From CAZCDM01 sp964497475 (GTDB lineage: Bacteria; Planctomycetota; Phycisphaerae; SM23-33), in the NCBI GenBank assembly GCA_964497475.1, contig CAZCDM010000156.1:1-5441 (forward strand): 5,441 bases of DNA, in the 5' to 3' direction. The position numbers and the translations under genes are program-made. Under the pieces are notes generated by a model that saw only the letters and a program-made list of their open reading frames with translations, was not told the DNA's origin and made no database searches. Shown in pieces: positions 1-5,441 of the stretch (its first letter is position 1; each line of letters opens with the position of its first letter).

Positions 1-123
1 GGGAGCGAAAAGACCAGCGAGGCCGAAAAGTGAATTTTTCAAGGTGCCCTTGAGTTGCACCGCGGGGCGATCACCCTCGGCGATGGCCTGGCCGGTGAAT
101 TTCATCAGAGCTTTCTTTGCCAT
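1..123 (-). CDS. 5' part of an unidentified minus-strand protein gene, cut by the window edge
   Basis: Reading leftwards from an ATG at 123-121, 41 codons stay open to the window edge. The product begins MAKKALMKFTGQAIAEGD and ends at the edge with GLAGLFAP. The start is supported by a perfect AGGAGG (complement of 128-133) four bases upstream of the ATG, and by a possible promoter just beyond it. The N-terminus is lysine-rich and has no clear signal peptide. The visible end (SLFGLAGLFAP) turns hydrophobic, but too little is seen to call a membrane segment. I do not recognise the family. The gene is transcribed divergently from the peptidase-like gene at 292. That it is a real gene is fairly likely, given the ribosome binding site and GC-rich third positions; its function is unknown. 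Confidence 0.6.
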   Translation of the reverse strand, partial: MAKKALMKFTGQAIAEGDRPAVQLKGTLKNSLFGLAGLFAP

Positions 124-140
124 GGAACCTCCTGCTGCTG

Positions 141-169
141 ATTGTACGCCATGGCGAAAAAAGTTGCAA
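141..169 (-). promoter_or_regulatory. possible promoter for the minus-strand gene at the left edge
   Basis: On the minus strand, TTGCAA (169-164) and TACAAT (146-141) are 17 bases apart. They match the sigma-70 consensus boxes at four and five of six positions. Transcription would start near 134, giving a leader of only about 11 bases that begins at the AGGAGG. That short leader makes the call tentative. Confidence 0.35.
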
Positions 170-237
170 CCTTTGGCTGCTCCAAGTGTCTATCAGGACA
201 AGGCTAAAAGCGGCAGGCCGGGCCGGCGATAAAAATC

Positions 238-266
238 CTGTCCAACGCTGCGATTCCTGCTATAAT
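238..266 (+). promoter_or_regulatory. probable extended -10 promoter of the peptidase-like gene
   Basis: A perfect TATAAT lies at 261-266, preceded by TGC (258-260), which makes an extended -10 element (TGnTATAAT). The -35 region at 17-base spacing (CTGTCC, 238-243) matches TTGACA at only three positions, and the extended -10 can compensate for that. The predicted start near 273 leaves a leader of about 19 bases that includes the ribosome binding site at 281-284. Confidence 0.6.
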
Positions 267-280
267 GTGCCCCTTATCCG

Positions 281-284
281 GGAG
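281..284 (+). promoter_or_regulatory. ribosome binding site that fixes the start at 292
   Basis: GGAG lies seven bases before the ATG at 292. An in-frame ATG at 265 is rejected as the start because it lies inside the TATAAT box, upstream of the predicted transcription start. Confidence 0.6.
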
Positions 285-291
285 TGTAACG

Positions 292-1254
292 ATGGATCGA
301 ACTAAAGCACATCTTGCGATCGTGATGATGGTGGCTTTGGCGGGCACGGCCGCTCGTGGGGCCGAGGCTCGCAGTGGTCTTGCCGCTGCGCCGGTGATTC
401 CGGAGTCTCTCATCGAGCCGCAAACGCCCCAGCCGGCCGAAACGCCGGCGGTGGTCAAAGAGGGCTACTTCCGCGTGCGGGCCGACAGCGAATCGCTGGC
501 CCGGCAGGTGGTCGACACCGCCGCGAACAGCCTGCAGACGATTCGCCAGCACCTCCTGCCCGAGGCGGATCTCACGGCGACGGTAGACATCTACGTCTGG
601 TCCGACGCCGAGGAGTATCACAGCCGGGCGCCCCACGCGCCGGTGCACTCCAGCGCCTGTGCGATCTCCACCGTCGACGAAGCCGGCCAGCGGGTCCACC
701 GCATCGACCTGCTTCACGATGCCGCCCAGTCGGGCCAGAAGATGTTCACCGCCCGCCTGCCGCACGAACTGACCCATGTGCTCCAGGAAGAATACTTCCG
801 ACCCGCACGGGGGCAGGATCTCGACGTCCCCCTGGCGATCCAGGAGGGGCTGTCGATCATGGCTGAGCAGGGCGATAAGTCGCATCATGTGCAACTGGCC
901 GGGACGGCCCTGGCCGGGCCCCGGGCGATCCCGCTGCAGCAGTTGCTGCTGTTGCGTCGCTACGACCAGGCCGAGACGCCCGCCCTGTTCTACGCCGAGA
1001 GCTACAGCTTCATGGAGTTTCTCCGCGGCAAGATGACCCGCGGACAGTATGGCGATTTCCTCGGCCATCTGCGCAGCGGCGAGCCAGTCGACGAGGCGGT
1101 CCGTCTGGCCCTGGCCATGCCCCAGAGTGAGAACTTCCTCCAGCGCCTCGACGTAGCCTGGCGGAACTACGCCATCCTACAGAATCAACTGCTCCAGGTT
1201 GTGCAGGACTCCGCCCAGCCCGACGATTCCGATCAGGCCGCGGCCGAGGGATAA
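292..1254 (+). CDS. predicted exported zinc-peptidase-like protein (gluzincin, peptidase MA-like)
   Basis: The 320-residue product begins with a signal-peptide-like segment: charged DRTKAH, hydrophobic LAIVMMVALAG (8-18), and an Ala/Gly-rich cleavage region around 21-26. A Pro/Ala/Glu-rich linker follows to about residue 50. The core carries HELTH (158-162), the HExxH zinc motif with catalytic-type Glu159, in the context LPHELTHVLQEEYF. IQEGLSIMAE follows, in which Glu185 is the likely third zinc ligand. This HExxH...EG arrangement is typical of the peptidase MA-like and DUF1570-type gluzincins, which often occur as exported or envelope proteins. The tail (DDSDQAAAEG) is acidic. One cysteine is visible (Cys123), so it is not a lipoprotein or a disulfide-rich protein. 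The substrate is unknown, and proteolytic activity is inferred only from the motif. The gene appears to have its own promoter, and a second promoter lies before the hydrogenase operon, so a shared role with the hydrogenase is not implied. Confidence 0.75.
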   Translation: MDRTKAHLAIVMMVALAGTAARGAEARSGLAAAPVIPESLIEPQTPQPAETPAVVKEGYFRVRADSESLARQVVDTAANSLQTIRQHLLPEADLTATVDIYVWSDAEEYHSRAPHAPVHSSACAISTVDEAGQRVHRIDLLHDAAQSGQKMFTARLPHELTHVLQEEYFRPARGQDLDVPLAIQEGLSIMAEQGDKSHHVQLAGTALAGPRAIPLQQLLLLRRYDQAETPALFYAESYSFMEFLRGKMTRGQYGDFLGHLRSGEPVDEAVRLALAMPQSENFLQRLDVAWRNYAILQNQLLQVVQDSAQPDDSDQAAAEG

Positions 1255-1300
1255 TTCCTGCGGCGGGCCAAAGAATCCGCCTTCCGCTGCCGATAGAGTA

Positions 1301-1329
1301 CGGACGGAGCTCGGGGGCTCTTCTATAAT
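1301..1329 (+). promoter_or_regulatory. probable promoter of the hydCBA operon
   Basis: A perfect TATAAT occurs at 1324-1329. At 17-base spacing, CGGACG (1301-1306) keeps the central GAC of the -35 consensus. Predicted transcription starts near 1336, giving a leader of roughly 45 bases before hydC. I see no Rex-type site (TTGTnAAnnnnTTnACAA-like) in 1255-1381, although Rex controls hydrogenase genes in several fermenters. The spacer after the peptidase-like gene has no T-tract terminator, so some read-through is possible. Confidence 0.5.
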
Positions 1330-1351
1330 GTTCTGACGTTCGCATACCCGC

Positions 1352-1371
1352 CAGGGCAGCCCTGCCGGCAG
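1352..1371 (+). promoter_or_regulatory. overlapping palindromes in the operon leader, next to the ribosome binding site
   Basis: Two inverted repeats overlap here. CAGGGC-A-GCCCTG (1352-1364) is perfect around a single central base, and CTGCCGGCAG (1362-1371) is a perfect 10-base palindrome. As DNA this could be a repressor operator just downstream of the transcription start. As RNA, two hairpins would compete for the same CCTG. One is CAGG/CCTG (1352-1355 with 1361-1364). The other pairs 1360-1364 with 1369-1374 across a bulged A1372 and would cover part of the GAGGG ribosome binding site. The palindromes are seen directly; either regulatory role is inference, and short palindromes arise easily in GC-rich DNA. 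Confidence 0.35.
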
Positions 1372-1375
1372 AGGG
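1371..1375 (+). promoter_or_regulatory. ribosome binding site of hydC
   Basis: GAGGG lies six bases before the ATG at 1382. An in-frame TTG at 1379 directly precedes that ATG and is a possible alternative start, but the ATG is better spaced and preferred. Confidence 0.6.
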
Positions 1376-1381
1376 AACTTG

Positions 1382-1879
1382 ATGACCGCAGAGAAAGCAA
1401 AGGCTGAACCGTCCGACCTCGACCTGACGGTTAAGAAGTGGGGCCGGAAGCGTGGCTCGCTGATCATGATGCTCCACGAGATCCAGAACACCCGTGGCTA
1501 CGTGCCCCGCCAGGCCGCCCTCGAGCTGGCCCACCGCGTCGACGTGCCCCTGGCGCGGATCTACGAGGTGCTGACGTTCTACAACTATTTCAAGACCGCC
1601 TCGCCCGGCCGGGCCGTCATCAGCATCTGCACGGGCACGGCCTGTCACCTCAAGGGCGCCAGCAATATCCTCGCCGTTTTCGCCGAGGAACTCGGCATCG
1701 AAGACGGGCAGACGACCGACGACGGCGACTTCCACCTCCAGACCGTCCGCTGCGTGGGCTGTTGCGGGCTGGCGCCGGTGGTGGTCGTCAACGGCAAGAC
1801 CTACGGCAAGGCCCGGCCGGACCAGGTCAAGTCCATCCTCGCCGAGTGGCGCGAGAGCTTCGCCAAGGAGGAGGCCTGA
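1382..1879 (+). CDS. hydC: NuoE-like [2Fe-2S] subunit of NAD-linked [FeFe]-hydrogenase (HydC)
   Basis: This is a cytosolic electron-transfer subunit of 165 residues, the usual size for the NuoE/HydC/HndA family. The N-terminal part is a helical region (LIMMLHEIQNTRGYVP, then VPLARIYEVLTFYNYF) characteristic of NuoE. The C-terminal thioredoxin-like part holds the [2Fe-2S] ligands Cys83 and Cys88 (CTGTAC) and Cys124 and Cys128 (CVGCCGLAPVV). Cys127, beside the last ligand, is an additional cysteine. There is no signal peptide or membrane segment. The gene is the first of the operon, and its TGA is followed after two bases by the ATG of hydB, so translation is probably coupled. The family alone could equally be complex I or formate dehydrogenase; the neighbouring hydB and hydA settle the assignment to a hydrogenase. 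The cluster would sit beside the HydB flavin site. Confidence 0.93.
   Translation: MTAEKAKAEPSDLDLTVKKWGRKRGSLIMMLHEIQNTRGYVPRQAALELAHRVDVPLARIYEVLTFYNYFKTASPGRAVISICTGTACHLKGASNILAVFAEELGIEDGQTTDDGDFHLQTVRCVGCCGLAPVVVVNGKTYGKARPDQVKSILAEWRESFAKEEA
1866..1874 (+). promoter_or_regulatory. strong ribosome binding site of hydB inside the end of hydC
   Basis: Overlapping AGGAGG copies (1866-1871 and 1869-1874) lie seven bases before the ATG at 1882. This fixes the hydB start, although the hydB frame stays open far upstream across hydC. The site is within the last codons of hydC, which supports coupled translation. Confidence 0.75.
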
Positions 1880-1881
1880 CC

Positions 1882-3603
1882 ATGCCCCGCGAACCGATCG
1901 ATCTCCAGGCCATCGCCCGCACCACACGCCAGCAGCAGAACAGCCGCCTTTGTCGCATCTTTGTCTGCGCCTCGACGGGTTGTCTTTCCGGCGGGGGGCA
2001 GGAGGTTCTCGACGCCCTGGCCGAGGCCGCCCGCACCCACAGCCTCGACGAGCAGATCGAAATCGTCCCCACCGGCTGCATGGGCCTGTGCAGTGCGGGC
2101 CCGCTGGTTCGCATTGAGCGGGCTGGGTGTGAGCCGGTGCTGTTCAAGGAGGTCACGCCGCTTCTGGCGAGGCTGATCCTGGTGGAATATGTCGCGCCCG
2201 GCCTGGCCGGGGAGGCAGCCAATCAGCCCGTGCCGGACTTCCTCTCCCGGTACGTCCTCGATCTGGACTTGCCCTTCTTCACGAAGCAGGAGCGGGTGGT
2301 TCTGGCCAACAATGGGCAGATCGACCCGGAGCAAATCGAGCCCTACATCGCCCGCAACGGGTATCGCGCTCTGCAGAAGGTGCTGACGACGATGACGCCC
2401 GAGGAGGTGATCGAGGCGATCTCGGCCAGCGGGCTTCGAGGCCGGGGCGGGGCGGGCTTTGCCACCGGTACGAAGTGGACCTTCGGCCGCCGGGCGCCCG
2501 GCGAGGAAAAATTCATCGTCTGCAACGGCGACGAGGGCGACCCCGGGGCGTACATGGACCGCTCGATTCTCGAAGGCGACCCCCACGCCGTTCTGGAAGG
2601 CATGCTGATCGCTGCCTACGCCGTCGGCGCGACCGAGGGGTGGTTTTACATTCGCGCCGAGTACCCCCTGGCTGTGGCCCGCGTGGGAAAAACCATTCGC
2701 GCCGCCCGGGCCAAGGGACTGCTGGGGAAAAACATTCTCGGCAGCGACCTGAACTTTACCTGCGAGGTCCGCCTCGGGGCCGGTGCGTTTGTCTGCGGGG
2801 AAGAAACGGCCCTGCTGCACAGCATCGAGGGCCAGCGCGGCGTGCCGCGTCCCCGGCCGCCGTACCCTTCGCAGAAGGGCCTCTGGGGTCGGCCGACGGT
2901 AATCAACAATGTCGAGACGCTCGCCAACGTCCCGCCGATTCTCCGCCACGGCCCGGCATGGTACACCCGGCGTGGAACGGCCGACTCGCCGGGAACCAAG
3001 GTCTTCGCGCTGACGGGCAAGTGTACCTACAGCGGGCTGATCGAAGTGCCGATGGGCATGACCCTGCGGGACATTGTCGACAGCATCGCCGGTGGTGTCG
3101 ATGGCGGCAAGGCCCTCAAGGGCGTGCAGACCGGCGGGCCCAGCGGCGGGGTGATTCCGGCCAGGATGCTCGATACGCCCGTGAGCTTCGAGGACCTCCA
3201 GGCCACCGGTTCGATCATGGGCTCGGGGGGCATGATCGTGCTCGACGAGGACGACTCGATGGTGGACATCGCGGCGTTTTACCTGGGCTTTACGGTGGAG
3301 GAGTCGTGCGGTAAGTGCGCGCCGTGTCGCATTGGCGGTACGCAGATGCTCCGGCTGCTGGAGACGATCCGCCGTGGCGAGGCGACCTATGACGATATCG
3401 ACCAGCTCAAGCGGCTGGCCGAGGCGATGACCCACGCGAGCCTGTGCGGCCTGGGGCAGACGGCGGCCAATCCGGTCGTCTCGACGTTGCGCTATTTCGA
3501 GGACGAGTACACCGAGAACATTATCGCCTGGAGCAATCCCGATACGGGGCGGGGTTCGACCGAGTCTCCCCGCTGGCCCGGCAGCGAGCAGGAGCAGGCA
3601 TGA
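1882..3603 (+). CDS. hydB: NAD(H)/FMN-binding subunit of [FeFe]-hydrogenase (HydB), thioredoxin-like domain fused to NuoF-like domain
   Basis: This 573-residue cytosolic subunit is expected to exchange hydride between NAD(H) and FMN and pass electrons on to HydA. Residues about 20-115 form a thioredoxin-like [2Fe-2S] domain with ligands Cys29, Cys34, Cys66 and Cys70 (CASTGC, GCMGLC). This domain is a separate gene (hndB) in the Desulfovibrio HndABCD system. The NuoF-like part follows. It has GLRGRGGAGFATGTKW (184-199) and CNGDEGDPGAYMDR (214-227) for nucleotide and FMN binding, GAGAFVCGEETALLHSIEG (299-317), and NNVETLANVP (342-351). The [4Fe-4S] ligands are Cys476, Cys479, Cys482 (SCGKCAPC) and Cys522 (LCGLGQ). 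After Cys522 only 51 residues remain, with no cysteine, ending in a polar Ser/Glu/Gln tail. The C-terminal ferredoxin-like domain with two [4Fe-4S] clusters, known from Thermotoga HydB (about 626 residues), is therefore absent. The stop codon overlaps the hydA start. Confidence 0.94.
   Translation: MPREPIDLQAIARTTRQQQNSRLCRIFVCASTGCLSGGGQEVLDALAEAARTHSLDEQIEIVPTGCMGLCSAGPLVRIERAGCEPVLFKEVTPLLARLILVEYVAPGLAGEAANQPVPDFLSRYVLDLDLPFFTKQERVVLANNGQIDPEQIEPYIARNGYRALQKVLTTMTPEEVIEAISASGLRGRGGAGFATGTKWTFGRRAPGEEKFIVCNGDEGDPGAYMDRSILEGDPHAVLEGMLIAAYAVGATEGWFYIRAEYPLAVARVGKTIRAARAKGLLGKNILGSDLNFTCEVRLGAGAFVCGEETALLHSIEGQRGVPRPRPPYPSQKGLWGRPTVINNVETLANVPPILRHGPAWYTRRGTADSPGTKVFALTGKCTYSGLIEVPMGMTLRDIVDSIAGGVDGGKALKGVQTGGPSGGVIPARMLDTPVSFEDLQATGSIMGSGGMIVLDEDDSMVDIAAFYLGFTVEESCGKCAPCRIGGTQMLRLLETIRRGEATYDDIDQLKRLAEAMTHASLCGLGQTAANPVVSTLRYFEDEYTENIIAWSNPDTGRGSTESPRWPGSEQEQA
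3590..3594 (+). promoter_or_regulatory. ribosome binding site of hydA inside the end of hydB
   Basis: AGGAG lies five bases before the ATG at 3600. That ATG overlaps the hydB TGA as ATGA. Together these select 3600 over the upstream in-frame starts from 3444 onward, which would run through the conserved end of hydB. Confidence 0.7.
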
Positions 3604-5357
3604 TCGAAGCGACCATCAACGGCAAGGCCATTCGCGTCGCACCGGGGACGACCATTCTCGATGCGGCCGTGCGGCTGGGCGTGCACATTCCGACGCTCTG
3701 CAAGCACCCGGACCTGCCCGCCAGTGCGGGCTGTGGCATTTGCGTGGTGAAGGTCTACGCGCCCGGGCGGGACGAGCCGAGCTACCAGCGGGCCTGCTCG
3801 ACGCCGCTGGCGCCCGATACGCGCATCGTCACGCAGGACCCGCAACTGGCCAGCATCCGCCGGACCGTCGTGCAGCTGATCCTCTCGAACCATCCCAACG
3901 AGTGTCTCACCTGCGGGCGGAACGGCACGTGCGAGCTGCAGAAGGTGGCCGAGGATTTCGGCATTCGCGTCAACCCATTCGAGCCGATCGTGCCCGACCT
4001 GCCGGGTGATGACTCGACGCGGACGATTGTGCTCGATCCGCGCAAGTGCATCAAGTGCGGCCGATGTATCACCGTCTGCCAGGATCATCAGGACGTCTGG
4101 GCACTGAGCTTTCTCGACCGCGGGCTGAAGACACGCATCAGCCCGGCGGGCGATATCGCCCTGGCCGAGAGTCCCTGCATCCGCTGCGGGCAGTGCTCGG
4201 CCCACTGCCCGACCGGCGCGATCCTGGAGTACAGCGAGGTCGATACCGTCTGGGACATGCTGATGGACGACAGCCTGCATTGCGTCTGCCAGATCGCCCC
4301 GGCCGTGCGCGTTTCGCTGGGCGAGGGCTTCGGCTTTGAGCCGGGCGAGAACCTTACGAATCGCATTTACGCCGCCCTGCGCCGGCTGGGCTTTGCCGGC
4401 GTGTTCGATACCAACATCGGTGCGGACATCACCATCATGGAAGAGGCCCACGAGTTTGTCCGCCGGCTGCGTGATGGCACGGGGCCGCTGCCGATGATCA
4501 CCACCTGCTGCCCGGCATGGGTGGACTTCATGGAGAAGTTCCACGCCGACATGATTCCGCTTTTTTCCACTTGCAAGAGCCCTCACGCCATCGTCGGCAC
4601 GCTGGCCAAGACCCACTACGCCAGGCAGAAGGGGATTGATCCCGAGTCGATCCGCATGGTTTCGATGATGCCCTGCACGGCCAAGAAGTTCGAGATCGTC
4701 CGCTCGAAGGAGATGTACGCCTCGGGCCGGCAGGATGTGGATGTTTCGCTGACGACGCGGGAGTTGATTCGGATGGTTCGCCAGGCCGGGCTTGAGCTCG
4801 GTGCCATGCCCGACGAGTCGGCCGATACGCCGCTGGGCGAATACAGCGGGGCCGGGACGATTTTCGGTGCGTCCGGCGGGGTGATGGAAGCGGCCTTGCG
4901 GACGGCGCATTTTCTGCTGACCGGCGAGGAGATGCAGGAGCTGGAGTTCTCGGCCATCCGAGGCCTGCAGGGCGTCAAGCAGACGAAGGTGGACATCGGC
5001 GGCCAGGAGGTTCGCCTGGCGGTGGCCCAGGGGCTGGGCAATGTCGAAGAGGTCCTCGACCGGGTTCGCACGGCGCGGGATGCCGGCAGCGAGCCGCCGT
5101 ATCATTTCATCGAAGTGATGGCCTGTCCGGGCGGGTGCATTGGCGGGGGCGGTCAGGCCTGGGGCGTGACCGACGAGGTCCGCCGCAAACGGGCCGAGGG
5201 GTTGTTGGCCGATGACCGCATGCAGACGGCGCGGCGGAGTCACCAGAACCCGGCCGTGGCGAAGCTGTATGAGGAGTTCCTCGGCGAGCCGCTGGGCGAG
5301 CGGGCTCACGAACTGCTGCACACCCAGTACAAGCCCCGGCCGGACTATCGACGCTGA
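3600..5357 (+). CDS. hydA: catalytic [FeFe]-hydrogenase subunit (HydA), group A, M3-type domain layout
   Basis: This 585-residue soluble enzyme catalyses 2H+ + 2e- <-> H2. Domains in order are a plant-type [2Fe-2S] ferredoxin domain (Cys34, Cys45, Cys48, Cys66), a His-ligated [4Fe-4S] site (His98, Cys102, Cys105, Cys111), and two [4Fe-4S] clusters (Cys150/153/156/160 and Cys193/196/199/203). The H-domain follows, and then a small-subunit-like helical tail (about 525-580). H-cluster ligands are Cys304 (TTCCPAW, 301-307), Cys359 (MPCTAKKFE, 357-365), and Cys509 and Cys513 (EVMACPGGCIGGGGQAW, 505-521). The proton-transfer residues known from Clostridium CpI are all present: Cys303, Glu281-Glu282 with Glu285 (TIMEEAHE), and Ser323. 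Two changes from the usual motifs are Thr302 for Ser in TSCCP and Ala520 for Pro in GGGQP. There are no PAS or kinase domains, so it is not the sensory HydS type. There is no export signal and no C-terminal [2Fe-2S] domain. Maturation requires HydE, HydF and HydG, which are not seen here. Confidence 0.96.
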   Translation: MIEATINGKAIRVAPGTTILDAAVRLGVHIPTLCKHPDLPASAGCGICVVKVYAPGRDEPSYQRACSTPLAPDTRIVTQDPQLASIRRTVVQLILSNHPNECLTCGRNGTCELQKVAEDFGIRVNPFEPIVPDLPGDDSTRTIVLDPRKCIKCGRCITVCQDHQDVWALSFLDRGLKTRISPAGDIALAESPCIRCGQCSAHCPTGAILEYSEVDTVWDMLMDDSLHCVCQIAPAVRVSLGEGFGFEPGENLTNRIYAALRRLGFAGVFDTNIGADITIMEEAHEFVRRLRDGTGPLPMITTCCPAWVDFMEKFHADMIPLFSTCKSPHAIVGTLAKTHYARQKGIDPESIRMVSMMPCTAKKFEIVRSKEMYASGRQDVDVSLTTRELIRMVRQAGLELGAMPDESADTPLGEYSGAGTIFGASGGVMEAALRTAHFLLTGEEMQELEFSAIRGLQGVKQTKVDIGGQEVRLAVAQGLGNVEEVLDRVRTARDAGSEPPYHFIEVMACPGGCIGGGGQAWGVTDEVRRKRAEGLLADDRMQTARRSHQNPAVAKLYEEFLGEPLGERAHELLHTQYKPRPDYRR

Positions 5358-5391
5358 ACCGAGCGCCAATCGAGCGGAATCAATAAGCTTC

Positions 5392-5441
5392 ATGTCCCAT
5401 TACCGGGGAACCTCTTGGGAGCAATGTCGAGAACTCCTCAA
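5392..5441 (+). CDS. possible start of a further gene, cut by the right edge
   Basis: An ATG at 5392, 34 bases after the hydA stop, opens 16 codons (MSHYRGTSWEQCRELL) that stay open to the window edge. Only a weak purine-rich stretch (GAGCGGAA, 5372-5379) precedes it, and it is too distant to be a good ribosome binding site. The residues do not point to a family. The sequence between hydA and this ATG shows no stem with a T-tract, so the operon could continue into it. The 5' fragment is too short to confirm coding. Confidence 0.35.
   Translation, partial: MSHYRGTSWEQCRELL

Noticed and set aside
211..230. GC-rich near-palindrome around GCCGGGCCGGC in the divergent spacer, as an operator
   Set aside because: The two half-sites are separated by one base and consist only of G and C, which is expected by chance in this composition, and it does not overlap either predicted promoter box.
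265..291. Earlier ATG for the peptidase-like protein
   Set aside because: The ATG lies within the TATAAT box and would place nine residues before an otherwise normal signal peptide. The ribosome binding site fits the ATG at 292.
1262..1281. Inverted repeat GGCGG...CCGCC after the peptidase-like gene, as a terminator
   Set aside because: The stem is only five pairs with a ten-base loop and is not followed by a T-tract.
1438..1881. Upstream extension of the hydB frame across hydC
   Set aside because: The frame is open by chance. Its translation there is Arg/Pro-rich and lacks conserved motifs, while hydC in another frame is clearly conserved and a strong ribosome binding site precedes 1882.
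3444..3599. Upstream extension of the hydA frame into the end of hydB
   Set aside because: The ferredoxin domain of HydA begins properly at MIEATINGK (3600), with its own ribosome binding site and an ATGA overlap.
3492..5393. Very long minus-strand open frame (633 codons) opposite hydA, and a similar one (1801-3435) opposite hydB
   Set aside because: Both are mirror effects of GC-rich codon use in strongly conserved plus-strand genes. Their translations are rich in Arg, His, Gly and Ala without recognisable motifs, and they have no ribosome binding site.
5396..5421. Inverted repeat TCCCA...TGGGA near the right edge, as a terminator of the operon
   Set aside because: The stem is five pairs around a 16-base loop, has no T-tract, and lies within a possible reading frame.
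1..5441. CRISPR arrays, tRNA or rRNA genes, insertion sequences, attachment sites
   Set aside because: I saw no regularly spaced repeats, cloverleaf-like sequence, transposase motifs or terminal inverted repeats on reading both strands.

Overview
The window is high-GC bacterial DNA, dense with genes, and most of it is one operon for a soluble NAD-linked [FeFe]-hydrogenase. The organism is therefore probably an anaerobe or fermenter. The GC-rich codons, consensus-like TATAAT -10 boxes and an exported MA-type peptidase would suit a planctomycete (Phycisphaerae-like) or another deep-branching anaerobe. That placement is a weak inference, because no rRNA or marker gene is present.

Layout. Positions 1-123 hold the 5' end of an unidentified minus-strand gene that runs off the left edge. 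A 168-bp divergent spacer (124-291) carries a probable promoter for each direction. Positions 292-1254 encode a predicted exported 320-residue zinc-peptidase-like protein with HELTH and a downstream EG motif. A 127-bp spacer (1255-1381) carries a second TATAAT promoter and a compact set of overlapping palindromes that ends at the ribosome binding site of the operon. The operon follows: hydC (NuoE-like, 1382-1879), hydB (thioredoxin-like [2Fe-2S] domain fused to a NuoF-like subunit, 1882-3603) and hydA (catalytic [FeFe]-hydrogenase, 3600-5357). Spacing is 2 nt between hydC and hydB, and a 4-nt ATGA overlap joins hydB to hydA. A possible further gene starts at 5392 and leaves the window.

How the genes work together. 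HydB would exchange hydride with NAD(H) at its FMN. Electrons would pass through the iron-sulfur clusters of HydB and HydC to the N-terminal clusters of HydA, and then to the H-cluster, where protons are reduced or H2 is oxidised. The H-cluster also needs the maturases HydE, HydF and HydG, which are not in this window.

Most interesting points. HydB stops just after its NuoF-type [4Fe-4S] domain, without the C-terminal bis-[4Fe-4S] ferredoxin domain of well-studied electron-bifurcating HydABC enzymes. HydA also lacks the extra C-terminal [2Fe-2S] domain found in Thermotoga HydA. The complex may therefore be a simpler, possibly ferredoxin-independent NADH:H+ hydrogenase. The H-cluster motifs carry two small substitutions (TTCCP for TSCCP, GGGQA for GGGQP). 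I found no wholly novel multi-gene system.
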